Positions 38,001-47,956 of a stretch of 48,838 nt of DNA are shown in pieces. The notes beneath the pieces were generated by a model that was not told the origin of the DNA, made no database searches, and saw only the letters and a list, made by a program, of their open reading frames with translations. The stretch is from NCBI GenBank assembly GCA_026004035.1, contig BPII01000017.1:1-48838 (forward strand). Direction: 5' to 3'. Position 1 is the first letter of the stretch; each line of letters starts with the position of its first letter. The position numbers and the translations under genes were made by a program. The stretch comes from Candidatus Sericytochromatia bacterium. Its GTDB lineage: Bacteria; Cyanobacteriota; Sericytochromatia; UBA7694; JACMQJ01.

Positions 38001-38275
38001 CTGAAGCATGGTATAATACAGCAATATCATATTTTAAAATGAAAGATTATGTTAAGTCTGTAGATTTTATATCTAGAGTTATAGAAAAAACTAATAATAA
38101 TAAAAAGTATAATTTAGTAGCTAAAATAATTGAAAGTAAATCTAAATTTAGAATTACTAAAAAAGATATTAAAAATAATAAAATAAGTAAAATAGCTGAA
38201 AATATTATAAATTTAGTAGTCAATAGAAGTCATTATAAATTACTTTTCAATCATTATTCTATACCTGAAGAGTAA
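35009..38275 (+). CDS. Giant TPR-repeat protein
   Basis: 1088 residues, almost wholly tetratricopeptide repeats. There is an initial pair of repeats, a Lys/Glu-rich linker at about 90-110, then roughly 25-28 repeats of 34 residues to about 1050, many with the W/Y-x-x-L-G/A-x-x-Y and A-I-x-x-Y/F-x-K-A-I-x-x-x-P pattern. No signal peptide, membrane helix or catalytic domain (for instance no glycosyltransferase) is visible, so it is a scaffold. It starts with GTG, with AGGT upstream. It is followed by the SPFH-TerD operon after a 200-nt gap containing a promoter candidate. Confidence 0.92.
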   Translation: MLPNEDIFLKVSDELLKTEKDNLISLLDKNLSNSSLYGEIWTLLGEIYSTEQEIDKSIAFYEKIMYLNPTPEVIEKYNSLCKKKQRLIEEGKYSKREEKKEEKKEPIKKDFKFYMRLGEILFKKKDYQNSLNSFKLAFKHNSKDINLIRNLADCYKELKKYKNALELYKKVEKFFTKDISFNLSYASCLIEMAEINSAIDLYYKILNIDETNKVALFKLANLLYINKDYDSAIQYASQFLNYHEENIDLLNIMAKSYKELKFIENSLTCYQRILNLDDKNFNTYINVANIYFDTKEYNKAIEYFQKAIKINPENFSSHNFLKLAKSLEKVGMIDKSILAYNKYLEENPEDPNILYKLGTLYKSIENYDLAIENFKNAAKHDLSNFNIWKNLAELYLIKESYEKSLDCAKRALKINPKDISLILVIASSYQGLNNYNKSIEFFKKYLKYNPKDSEALHKIGFSYQEILDFDNAIAYYNKALKLDANRYKTYYNLGLIYYNKSDYNKAIEYLKKSVTIEQTNFSFWFILASSYYKNKDYKNAEINYKNALILQPDNTSVKISLGIVQNKLNKFDMAIETFNSILEKEQNNVEALYNLSESYYLKKDYNKAISILNKLKEIKPERTEELNKKIEEYILKSNDKSLIATFYENKIKENPNSFSDWNKLGNLWIEAKNYDKALTCFKKSMKIKDNNLGAINGISKLYLKQNKVYEAVKLLKQFLKDNPDNVEIMNNLGVYYQYQNDIEESIKTFEKIINLRPDFYQAYFNLGVSYFINWKFDKAIEYYNKAIEINSENYSLWFNIATSYLKARKYDEAISAYKKCIDLEPNKEEAYYNIGLTYYRQKKYNEAITSLSEAVKLNQLYLEAWNLLGIIADKIGKYNLAVSAFENSSQIDINNIKVWNNLGNAYFKSKNYQKAHEAFKKVLEITKSSYEIWFNLGIVCIKQKDYNYAVECFKKSAEIYPENYNVWLNLGYIFQTLNKNKEAIQFFMKAMNIDIERTEAWYNTAISYFKMKDYVKSVDFISRVIEKTNNNKKYNLVAKIIESKSKFRITKKDIKNNKISKIAENIINLVVNRSHYKLLFNHYSIPEE

Positions 38276-38315
38276 AATAAATTAATTTATAAAATAGTTT
38301 TACTAAATTATTTAA

Positions 38316-38344
38316 TTGACAAAATATGCTACATAATATAAAAT
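38316..38344 (+). promoter_or_regulatory. Promoter candidate for the SPFH-TerD operon
   Basis: TTGACA (38316-38321), a 17-nt spacer and TAAAAT (38339-38344) fit a sigma-70 promoter. It lies 130 nt before the SPFH paralogue 2 start, leaving a long leader. In AT-rich DNA chance matches occur, but the perfect -35 is uncommon here. Confidence 0.45.
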
Positions 38345-38475
38345 ACCAAGTATTAAACTTGTAATATTGCAAAAAGTATTTAAGAATTATAATTTTAATA
38401 TAATGTTTTTTTACAATATTTTCTTATTCAAAATTTATAAAATAAACATTCATTATTATGTAATAAATTAAAAAA

Positions 38476-39336
38476 ATGAATGAAAACAAATTACCTCTAA
38501 CGGTTTTTAAATTTGGGTTAATATTCTCTATTGTATTTTTCTTTTTATACAATAGTTTTATATACATTAATCCTGGAAATGTTGGAATATTTATAAATCG
38601 TTTAAATGGTGAAGTTAGTAATAATCCTCTTATGCCAGGTATCAAATTTAAACTTATAGGATTTCAAGATATAGTAGAATACCCCATTTTTATGCAAACT
38701 GTTATTATGACAAAAAATAATACAGAAGGATCACCTTATAATGAAGAAATAAACGTTAATTCTATTGAAGGACAACCTATAAGTTGTGATGTTTCTTTAT
38801 CATTTGAATTAGATCCTAAAAAAGTTCCAGAATTATATATTACATTTAGAAATGATATTCAAAATATAATTCAAGGTTATGTAAAACAAACTATAAGACA
38901 AGCTATGCAACAGTCAGTAGGGAAGGTAGAAATAGCAAACTTTCTAGGAAAAGATAAATCAACAGTTGTAAATAATATACAAAAAGTTTTAGAAGATGAA
39001 TTAAGTAAATATGGTTTTATTATAAAACAATTTACCTTAAATGAAATAAGACCTCCTCAATCAGTTCTTACAGCAATAGAAAATAAAAATATAATGGCTC
39101 AAGAAGCTTTGAAATCAAAGAATGAACTTAAGAAAGTAGAGTTTGAAGCTAAACAACAGATAGAAGAAGCAAAAGGTAAAGCACAAGCTTTACTTATGGA
39201 AGCAAAATCTCAAGCTGAAGCTAATAAAAAGTTAGCACAATCTTTAACTCCAACACTTATAAAGTATAAATATATTGAAAAATGGAATGGTAAATTATCA
39301 GAATTAGGAAGTGCTAATTTACCAACTAGTAATTAA
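38476..39336 (+). CDS. Prohibitin-like SPFH membrane protein, paralogue 2
   Basis: 286 residues. Membrane helix at about 12-30, SPFH domain with YINPGNVGIFINRLNGEV and SIEGQPISCDVSLSFELDPK, and a coiled coil (FEAKQQIEEAKGKAQALL, AKSQAEANKKLAQ). Related along its whole length to the protein at 30489. It begins the cluster with the SPFH-GYF-TerD fusion (11 nt later) and the zinc-ribbon membrane protein. A role in organising membrane domains under stress is the family expectation. Confidence 0.9.
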   Translation: MNENKLPLTVFKFGLIFSIVFFFLYNSFIYINPGNVGIFINRLNGEVSNNPLMPGIKFKLIGFQDIVEYPIFMQTVIMTKNNTEGSPYNEEINVNSIEGQPISCDVSLSFELDPKKVPELYITFRNDIQNIIQGYVKQTIRQAMQQSVGKVEIANFLGKDKSTVVNNIQKVLEDELSKYGFIIKQFTLNEIRPPQSVLTAIENKNIMAQEALKSKNELKKVEFEAKQQIEEAKGKAQALLMEAKSQAEANKKLAQSLTPTLIKYKYIEKWNGKLSELGSANLPTSN

Positions 39337-39347
39337 AGAGGTATTTT

Positions 39348-41201
39348 ATGGGTTTTTGGGATAAATTAAAAGGTGAATTTATTGATATTATAGAGTGGTT
39401 AGATGAATCAGACAATACAATAGTTTATAAATTTGAAAGATATGGGAACGAAATAAAATATGGTGCAAAGCTTATTGTAAGGGAATCACAGACAGCTATA
39501 TTTGTTAATGAAGGAAAAATAGCTGATATTTTTAAACCAGGAACTTATACACTAGAAACTAAGAATATGCCAATAATGACAACATTAAATAATTGGGCAC
39601 ATGGTTTTAAAAGTCCTTTTAAAGCAGAAGTCTATTTTGTAAGTAATAAAATATTTTCAAACTTAAAATGGGGAACAAAAAATCCAATAATATTAAGAGA
39701 TCCTGAATTTGGACCCATAAGAATAAGAGCTTTTGGTACATTTTCAATAAGAGTAAAAGATCCTGTTAGTGTTGTTAGAAGTGTTTCAGGAACTTCATCT
39801 CAATTTACAGTTCAATCAATTCATGATAATCTTAGAAATTTTGCAATAAGTCGCTTTACTGATGCAGTTTCTACAAGTAGAATTCCTATACTAGATTTAG
39901 CAGCTAGTTATGATGAACTAGGTAATTTTATAAAATCAAAAATTTCTCCTGATTTTGAAGAATTTGGATTTGAAGTAGTTAGTTTTGTAGTAGAAAATGT
40001 TTCGTTACCTGAAGAAGTAGAAAAGGTGCTCGATAAAAGAACAAGTATGGGAATTATTGGAAATTTAAATTCTTATACTCAATTTCAGGTATCTGAATCA
40101 ATGACGAAAAATAATTTGTCATCACCTATAAGTGATATTTTAAGCTTAGGTGTTGGTTTGTCTATGTCAAATCAATTGGTAAATAATTTAAGTAGTAAGC
40201 AAATTCCACCACCTATAAAGCAAGACTCTTATTATATATACTTAAATAATCAAAAAGAAGGTCCATTAAATTTAAATCAAGTAATTGACTTAATAAAATC
40301 AAATAAAGTAAATAATGATACTTTAATATGGAAAAATGGATTGTTAGAATGGGTTAAAATATCAAGCTTAACAGAGTTTAAAAATTTAGTTAATGAAAAT
40401 ATACCTACATTACCACCTCCACCACCATTACAGATTGAAGAAAAAAAATATTTTATTTATTTAGATAATAATAAAGTTGGACCTTTAACAAAACAAGATA
40501 TCATAAATTTAGCTGATAATAAAAGAATTAATAATAAAACTCTTGTTTGGTTTTCTAATTTAACTGATTGGAAAACTATTAGTGAAATAGAAGAATTAAA
40601 AAATATTATAAAAGATGATAATATTTTACCCCCACCTATAAAAAATAAAATTGTAAAAGATATTATAAAAGGACAAAAATTAACTATTGATATAGAGATA
40701 GGTTCTAACAAATTTTTATTTGGTGCTAATTGGAATAATTCTGAATGTCAAGATTATGATATAGATTTAAGCGTTTTACTTCTTGGAAAAAATAAAAAAT
40801 TACAAAAAGAGGAAGATTTTATTTTTTATAATAATAAAGAAGATAAAAATAGAAGTATAAAACTTGTTGAAAATTTTGATTTACCATACAAAAAATTAGC
40901 TGATATTAATTTAGAAAACATATCTACAGATATTTATAGTTTATTATTTGTATTGACAATATTTGACGGAATTAAAAATAATCAAAAATTTGAAAATGTT
41001 AAAGAACTATATTTTGATGTTTTTTCAAATGAAAATATTTTAAGACACAGTATTAAAGATTTAAAAGATGAAACAGCTATAATTCTAGCTGAAATATACA
41101 AAAAAAATCAAGAGTGGAAAATTCAAGCAATAGGAGAAGGTTATAAACTAGGACTAGATTCTATTATAAAAGAATATGCAGGAGCTAATATAAATTTATA
41201 A
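39348..41201 (+). CDS. SPFH - GYF_2 - GYF_2 - TerD fusion protein
   Basis: 617 residues, four recognisable domains. Residues about 20-270 are an SPFH domain of the YdjI 'virion core' type (FERYGNEIKYGAKLIVRESQ, YTLETKNMPI, GTFSIRVKDP). Two GYF_2 modules follow: YYIYLNNQKEGPLNLNQVID...LIWKNGLLEWVKI (about 293-345) and YFIYLDNNKVGPLTKQDI...LVWFSNLTDWKTI (about 368-418), separated by a Pro-rich linker. From about 435 a TerD domain: LTIDIEIG, YDIDLSVLLLGKNKK, EDFIFYNN, SLLFVLTIFDG and WKIQAIGEGYKLGL. TerD proteins usually bind calcium in tellurite or stress systems. The stop overlaps the next start (TAATG). Confidence 0.9.
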   Translation: MGFWDKLKGEFIDIIEWLDESDNTIVYKFERYGNEIKYGAKLIVRESQTAIFVNEGKIADIFKPGTYTLETKNMPIMTTLNNWAHGFKSPFKAEVYFVSNKIFSNLKWGTKNPIILRDPEFGPIRIRAFGTFSIRVKDPVSVVRSVSGTSSQFTVQSIHDNLRNFAISRFTDAVSTSRIPILDLAASYDELGNFIKSKISPDFEEFGFEVVSFVVENVSLPEEVEKVLDKRTSMGIIGNLNSYTQFQVSESMTKNNLSSPISDILSLGVGLSMSNQLVNNLSSKQIPPPIKQDSYYIYLNNQKEGPLNLNQVIDLIKSNKVNNDTLIWKNGLLEWVKISSLTEFKNLVNENIPTLPPPPPLQIEEKKYFIYLDNNKVGPLTKQDIINLADNKRINNKTLVWFSNLTDWKTISEIEELKNIIKDDNILPPPIKNKIVKDIIKGQKLTIDIEIGSNKFLFGANWNNSECQDYDIDLSVLLLGKNKKLQKEEDFIFYNNKEDKNRSIKLVENFDLPYKKLADINLENISTDIYSLLFVLTIFDGIKNNQKFENVKELYFDVFSNENILRHSIKDLKDETAIILAEIYKKNQEWKIQAIGEGYKLGLDSIIKEYAGANINL

Positions 41202-42346
41202 TGTCAGAAAAAGACAAAGATAAGTTAAAATGTTCAAATTGTGGTGCTTTACTAAAATTTAATCCTGATGAGACTAATTTAATATGTGAATACTGCGGAA
41301 GTGAAAATAATATAAAAAAAGAAAAAACAAAAATAGTAGAAAATAATTATAATAAATTTTTACAAAATATAAGAGATTTTGAAATAAATGGTATATATGT
41401 TAAATGTAGTGTTTGTGCTGCTGAATTTACTTTAAATGAAAATATTAATGCTGATATTTGCCCTTTTTGTTCAGCAAGTATAATAATAACAAATAAAGTA
41501 GAGCATAAATCTATAAAACCAGCTTATTTATTACCATTTAGTATAAGTGCTGATAAAGCAAGAGAAAGTTTTAAAAATTGGGTTAAAACTCTTTGGTTTG
41601 CTCCTAATGATTTAAAAGAAAAATCTGAAAAACAAACTTATTTAAAAGGAATATATTTACCTTTTTGGACTTATGATGCACAAACAGCATCAACTTATAC
41701 AGGTAAAAGAGGAGATGATTACTATGTTACAGAATATTACACGACTTATGAAAATGGTAGAGCAGTAAGGAGAGAAAGGATAATAAAAAAAACAAAATGG
41801 AGAAATGTTTCTGGAAAAGTAACAAACAACTTTGATGATATACTAATATGTGCTAGTAAATCTTTACCAAGAAAATATGTAGATGCTTTAGAACCATGGG
41901 ATTTAAGAAATTTAGTCCCTTATAAAGATGAATATTTAAGTGGTTTTACTTCAGAATTTTATCAAATTGACTTGGAAGAAGGTTTTGAACTTGCAAAAAA
42001 AATAATAGATAGAGAAATATATATTAGTATATGTGAAGATATTGGAGGTGATCATCAAATAGTAACAAGTATTAATACAACATACTATAATATTACTTTT
42101 AAACACATATTACTACCTGTGTGGGTAAGTTCATATAAATATAGAGGTAAAATTTATAACTTTGTAGTTAATGCAAGAACAGGTGAAGTTCAAGGTGAAA
42201 GACCTTGGAGTTTGTTAAAAATAACTTTATTTATAATTTTTATATTATTTGTGATATTTTTATTAATTCTTGTAGCTAATTCAGATGTATGTAATTATAA
42301 TATTAGATGCACTTTAAATATTATTTATAATTTTTTATCTAATTAA
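41201..42346 (+). CDS. Membrane zinc-ribbon protein (YdjG-like)
   Basis: 381 residues. Two zinc ribbons at the N-terminus: CSNC with CEYC (about 10-31) and CSVC with CPFC (about 70-93). A large domain follows (KGIYLPFWTYDAQTASTYTG, RRERIIKKTKWRNVSGKV, HILLPVWVSSYKYRGKIY), and a membrane helix at about 345-368. The zinc-ribbon, central-domain, membrane-helix order is seen in proteins encoded beside YdjI-type SPFH genes, as here. It overlaps the SPFH-GYF-TerD gene by one base, so the two are certainly co-translated. It converges with tryptophan dioxygenase, leaving a 6-nt gap. Confidence 0.85.
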   Translation: MSEKDKDKLKCSNCGALLKFNPDETNLICEYCGSENNIKKEKTKIVENNYNKFLQNIRDFEINGIYVKCSVCAAEFTLNENINADICPFCSASIIITNKVEHKSIKPAYLLPFSISADKARESFKNWVKTLWFAPNDLKEKSEKQTYLKGIYLPFWTYDAQTASTYTGKRGDDYYVTEYYTTYENGRAVRRERIIKKTKWRNVSGKVTNNFDDILICASKSLPRKYVDALEPWDLRNLVPYKDEYLSGFTSEFYQIDLEEGFELAKKIIDREIYISICEDIGGDHQIVTSINTTYYNITFKHILLPVWVSSYKYRGKIYNFVVNARTGEVQGERPWSLLKITLFIIFILFVIFLLILVANSDVCNYNIRCTLNIIYNFLSN

Positions 42347-42352
42347 AATTTT

Positions 42353-43444
<1,092 letters not shown>

Positions 43445-43464
43445 AAAAAAAATGATAGCAAAAA

Positions 43465-44098
43465 TTAAGGTGCTAGTCTATATATTTCCCAATTATTGTT
43501 AGTCAATTCATATACAATTCTATCATGTAGCCTATTTTCTCTACCTTGCCAAAATTCTATTAAATAAGGTTTTACAATATAACCTCCCCAATTTTTAGGT
43601 TTTTTTATTTCATTATCTTTTAATAGTTTTTTATATTTTTCTTCTAAAAATTCTCTATTTGGTATTTTTTTGACTTTGTGGTGAAATAATTGCTGATATT
43701 CTACTACCTAATGGTCTTGAATTAAAGTATTTCTCTGATTCCTCTTCACTTAATTTATATGCGTATCCCTGTATTCTAACTTGTCTTTGCAATATTCCCC
43801 AAAAGAAATTTAATCCAATATTGTTATTAAACTCAATGTCTTTTCCTTTATTACTATTATAGTTTGTAAAAAATTCAAATCCTTCATTAGAATAATCTTT
43901 TAGTAAAACTATTCTTACGGATACTTGACCTTCTTTATTGACTGTAGCTAATGCCATTGCGTTAGGTTCTTCTATTTGAGCATTAATAGCCTCTTTAAAC
44001 CATTTGTCAAATTGTTCTATTGGATTTTTAAGTATATCACGTATATCTAAAGAAGAATTTAAATATTCTTTTCTTAGTTTTGCAATTAACTCATTCAT
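43465..44098 (-). CDS. pdxH: Pyridoxamine 5'-phosphate oxidase, 1-nt frameshift
   Basis: FMN enzyme making pyridoxal 5'-phosphate, the last step of the vitamin B6 salvage or synthesis path. The first frame covers [55 protein letters not shown] and [17 protein letters not shown]. After the T7 run 43665-43671 another frame continues [33 protein letters not shown] and [10 protein letters not shown]. Removing one base from the run gives 210 residues, normal for the family. The W-Q-G-x-x-x-R-L-H-D-R substrate site is thus present. It likely shares an mRNA with tryptophan dioxygenase. Confidence 0.85.
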
Positions 44099-44324
44099 TT
44101 TTAATTATTAAATTTATGTTTATTATTTTACATAAATAAAACTTGAAAATCAATATTTGAAATATAATTTTTCACTCGAAATGTAACACTTACCAATTTT
44201 ATAAAGTAGATATGACAATAGTTTTAGGGGAAATTATGAATAATGAAAGAATTATTTATAAAATTTATAGATTGTAGTAAGATATAATAAAATATAAATG
44301 TTAAATAATAAGGATTAAAAGAAA

Positions 44325-44435
44325 ATGGAACCAATATTTTGCTGTCCATATTGCTCAAGTATATGTTTGAAAATACATAGTAAATATCATACAAAGTCAG
44401 CTGGAGAGAGAAAACAATATTACAGAGAACTTTAG
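44325..44435 (+). pseudogene. Transposase N-terminal zinc-finger fragment (IS1-like)
   Basis: 36 residues from ATG with AAGGA upstream: CCPYCSS, then KIHSKYHTKSAGERKQYYREL and a TAG. The order C-P-x-C-x-S...K-x-x-G-x-x-Q-Y-Y resembles the zinc-finger start of InsA and similar IS helper proteins, in which a second C-x-x-C would follow. The rest is missing. Taken with the repeat at 44606 this suggests a decayed insertion sequence. Confidence 0.4.
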
Positions 44436-44605
44436 ACGTTAATTTTATTGTTAATAATTATTTGAAACATAATTTCACTACTAAATTAGTACCTGCACTT
44501 TAGGTATTATTAATAACCCTTATTCTGTCGAAAAATTATTAATGATTCAAAAAATAACTTAAAAAATAAAAAAATAATTAAGTATAAAATACTCTCTCAA
44601 ATTTC

Positions 44606-44627
44606 TTTTCTATAACTCAATCCCAGT
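44606..44627 (-). repeat. 22-nt repeat, inverted copy of 1135-1156
   Basis: Identical on the minus strand to 1135-1156, with matches extending a few bases on each side. Located between the transposase fragment and the propeller gene terminator, it may be an insertion-sequence end. Confidence 0.6.
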
Positions 44628-44712
44628 GCCCATATATTTAGTGGAATAAGTTTATTATTAGCTATAGGAATAAGTTAATCTTATACAAAATATTCAAAAC
44701 ATTAATAAGAAA

Positions 44713-44738
44713 TAAAAAAGGCAGCTTTTTAACTGCCC
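44713..44738 (-). terminator. Intrinsic terminator of the propeller gene
   Basis: On the minus strand GGCAG-TTAAAAAG-CTGCC is followed by TTTTTTATTTC. The 5-bp GC-rich stem stands out in this AT-rich region. It lies about 40 nt after the propeller stop. Confidence 0.75.
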
Positions 44739-44777
44739 TTAGCGTAGAGATAGAGTTTATGTTTTAACAAAAAATCT

Positions 44778-45853
44778 TTAATACATATTTCTTGTATTTG
44801 AATAAGCACTATAACTATTCATATTGTTTGAATAAAAACTCGTATTATTTGTTTGCATTGTGTCAGCTGAAGCTGAAAACTTTATAACTTTTGAATCTTT
44901 TTTATCTTTTCCTGTATCAGCTACATATACATATCCCATCTCGTCTATTGCTATTGATGACTGCTTTTGTTGCTCCATTTGGAAACTGACTTAATAATTG
45001 ACCATTTGCATTAAATCTTTTTATCATTCTTGTTTCTAATACATAGATATCACCAGTTCTACTATCTACTGCTACATCTATACCACCATTTACATCTGTT
45101 GTTATTACATCGGTAACTTGTCCATTTATATCTGACTTTCTTAATTACATTTCCACTTACAGCATATACATTACCTTGTCTATCTGCTCCTATCCCTGCA
45201 CTTGCTGATAATGCTCCTAATGGACTTCTTGAACTAACTCCAGCATCTGCTCTCTCTACCATTCCATTCGCTAAATAAAAACTTCCTCCACCACTTGCTA
45301 CATCAACTGCTCCTGCTCCTTTTACTGTCTTTAACACTTCCTTTTGTTGCATCTATCTGTATATACTTTCCCATTTGTATCTCCTGCCACTATTGTCCCA
45401 CCTGATATCGCTAGCCCTGTAACTGTTGAATCCATTGGATGTCTTAGTCCTAATAATGATGATGCTAAATTCTTCCATCCTTTCCCATCTGAAGAATTCA
45501 TCTTTATTACTGTTCCCTTTTTCATTAATCCACTTGCATCAGATGCACTTACATATATCGCTCCACCACTTACAGCTATCCCTTTTGCTTGCCAATCGTT
45601 TAAGGTGTCTTGATTCAACTTTAAATGCTCCCATTTGGGTATTTGGTTGTGCTTGTGCTACTGGTGCATTAAAAGAATTTCTATTATCTAAATTATAACT
45701 ATCATCATAAAAGTTATTCTGGCACTGTTGAAGGTGCTGTACTAACCGGTGTTGCTACTTGATTTAATGTTGAAGATCTTAATTCTTCCTGCACAAGAAT
45801 TCAAACCTAATGCAAAAATTTAAAATTAAAAATGTTGATAAAACTTTTCTCAT
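44778..45853 (-). pseudogene. NHL-type beta-propeller lipoprotein, multiply frameshifted
   Basis: From ATG 45853 (MRKVLSTFLILNF) and a shifted ALGLNSCAG, a lipoprotein signal with L-N-S-C lipobox can be read. Three longer frames follow: GIAVSGGAIYVSASDASG...VTGLAISGGTIVAGDTNGKV; ADAGVSSRSPLGALSASAGI followed by ADRQGNVYAVSGNVIKKV; and SSIAIDEMGYVYVADTGKDKK. These are blades of an NHL/SMP-30-like propeller. At least four shifts interrupt it. Codons here are visibly richer in G and C than in neighbours, suggesting different ancestry. The gene has its own terminator and adjoins the IS982-like transposase remnant. Confidence 0.7.
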
Positions 45854-45955
45854 TTTTTATATATCTCTCTATACTCTACTGATAATATATTTATATTACT
45901 TTCTATTAAATCTTGCTACTATAAAGTAAAATATAGATTAAATTAAATATAATCT

Positions 45956-46525
45956 TTGATTAAATATTTGCTTATATTAATGTTATTAATGAAGGAAACA
46001 AAAATAAAAGAAGGGATATTTATAATAGATTGTACATCTTTAAAAGTATGTGAAAATGTAAGAATAAATAAGCATAAAACATTTGTTAAATATGCTAATA
46101 GAGGTAAAAATGGGAAAGGATACTGGTATGGTTTTAAGTTATGCTTAATAATAGATATATACGGAAATATAGTAAGTTTTAAACTAACATATGCTTCAGA
46201 ACATGATTTAATGATAGGCAAGAAATTAGTAAAAGACTTAAAAGGATTACTAATAGCGGATAAAGGTTTTATAGACAAAAAATGGAGTAAAAAGTTACTA
46301 GAAAAATCTCTGATTTTACTAACACCTCCAAGAAAAAATATGAAAAAAATAGCTACCCAATTTCAATTAAAGGTTTTAAGACTTAGACAAAAAATAGAAG
46401 GTGTTTTATCAACTCTTAAAAGATTTTATAACCTAGAAACTACTCTTCATCGCTCTGTTGGAGGTTATATTAATCATGTTTTATTAGTATTACTATCTTA
46501 TCAAGTAAAGAAAATTTATTTTTAG
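45956..46525 (+). pseudogene. IS982-like DDE transposase, N-terminally truncated
   Basis: About 189 residues with the catalytic core of IS982-family transposases: first Asp in FIIDCTSLKVCENVRI, then YWYGFKLCLIIDIYGNIVSF, SEHDLMIGKK, second Asp in LIADKGFID, and Glu in QKIEGVLSTLKRF. Only a TTG serves as start, and the roughly 100 N-terminal residues (DNA-binding part) are absent upstream. So the copy should be inactive. Terminal repeats were not found. 46526-46634 downstream has no gene. Confidence 0.75.
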
Positions 46526-46634
46526 CTAATTTTTAATTTCATTGTTAAAGTTATTTAGAATTTTAAAAAGGGGGGTAGAACCGAAAGTTTAACGCGTTAC
46601 TTAAAGAATAACAAGTATATTTAGTCTAATAAGA

Positions 46635-47952
46635 CTAATCTATTTGAGTTAAAGAGTCAAGAAAAGTTTGTACAAATGGTATAACCATATTAGGATCAAG
46701 TAAAGATGCCATAGCACCATACATTGCTGCCATTCCATCAGCTTCTCTTGGGTTATTTTTTAAATCTGTAACAATATCTTTTAAATTTTCTAAAAAGTTA
46801 TCTACTATTTTTTCATGAGCTGGAGTAACCATTAAATGAAGTGCTGGTGGGTAATTGTAAATTGTCTAATGACCAATCTTTTTTAGACATTTCTTGACCT
46901 ATCATATATATATCAAGTTCTTTTGAGTGAAACGAAAATATACTAGCATCAGGTTTTCCTAAAATTTCTAAAGTATCTATTGAATTAATACCATCTATAA
47001 ATTTACGTGTTGTTTTCATTATAATATCAGCTTTTTTTGTATAACCTTCAACACCTAAATAGTTTATAACTGCCCATGCACCAGCTATTGCTGCACCTGC
47101 TCTACTTCCTGCAAATGTAGGTGAGCCATATAATCCTCCTGACCAATCAGTACAAATAAAATATTGATATTTTCTTATATCAGAATTTTTATAAAGAATG
47201 ACTGAAGTACCTCTAGGACCATAACCATATTTATGAACATCAGCTGAAATAGAAGTAACACCTTCTATTGAAAAATCAAAATTTGGAACATTATAACCTA
47301 ATCTTTTAATAAAAGGTAGTAAGAAACCACCTAAACATGCATCAACATGAAACAAAATATTTTTTTCTTTAGCAAACGAAGCTAAATCTTCTATTGGATC
47401 TATTACTCCATGTGGATAATTTGGTGCTGATGCTGCTATCAAAATAGTATTTTCATTAACAGAATTTTTCATTAACTCTGAATCAGCTCTTAAATCTTTT
47501 CCTACAGGAACTTTTATTAATTTAATATTCAAGTAATGACATGCTTTATCAAATGCTGGATGTATTGAAGAAGGAACGACAATATTAGGTTCTTTTATTT
47601 GAGGATATAAATCTCTTGCTCTGTCTCTTGCTGTTTTTAATGACATAAAAATACTTTCTGTTCCACCTGATGTCATATTTCCTACAACATTTTCATCACC
47701 ATTTAATAAATTTGCTGTCATAGAAATAACTTCAGCTTCCATTTTTTTTATACTTGGAAAAGATAAAGGACTTAATCCATTTGTAAGAAAATATTCAGTA
47801 TATGCTGTTGAAACTACATTCAAAACATCATCACCAGCAAAATATACAAAGCTTCCATTCTTACCTTCTCGCCATTTTAAATCATTTGCTTGAAAATTTT
47901 TCATTTCAGCTAATAGTTCTTCAGCATTTCTGCTTTTCTCTGGGAATTTCAT
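46635..47952 (-). CDS. Sphingosine-1-phosphate-lyase/decarboxylase-like PLP enzyme, 1-nt frameshift
   Basis: Group II PLP decarboxylase family. The first 370 residues show MTSGGTESIFMSLKTARDR, SSIHPAFDKACHYL, FHVDACLGGFLLPF and the PLP-lysine motif SADVHKYGYGPRGTSVILY, which favours the sphingosine-1-phosphate lyase/MfnA branch over glutamate decarboxylase. The frame breaks at a GGG run (46849-46851); deleting one base continues with LPPALHLMVTPAHEKIVDNF and a normal helical C-terminus, in total 438 residues. AAGGAG lies 10 nt before the ATG. The kelch gene ends 4 nt upstream, so it is second in that pair. Substrate could be a sphingoid phosphate or an amino acid. Confidence 0.82.
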
Positions 47953-47956
47953 AATT

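Larger units (their letters stand above)
44099..44777. other. Stretch with insertion-sequence debris
   Basis: No intact full-length gene. It holds a short zinc-finger transposase fragment (44325), the 22-nt repeat (44606) and the terminator of the propeller gene (44713). A 12-codon ATG frame with a good ribosome binding site (AGGGGA) begins near 44236 but resembles nothing. Confidence 0.5.

Noticed and set aside
44236..44280. A 12-codon frame with a good ribosome binding site
   Set aside because: Too short and without similarity or partner; probably debris among insertion-sequence remains.
45344..45698. Plus-strand frames over the propeller gene
   Set aside because: They are the complement of the G/C-richer propeller gene and have no family features.
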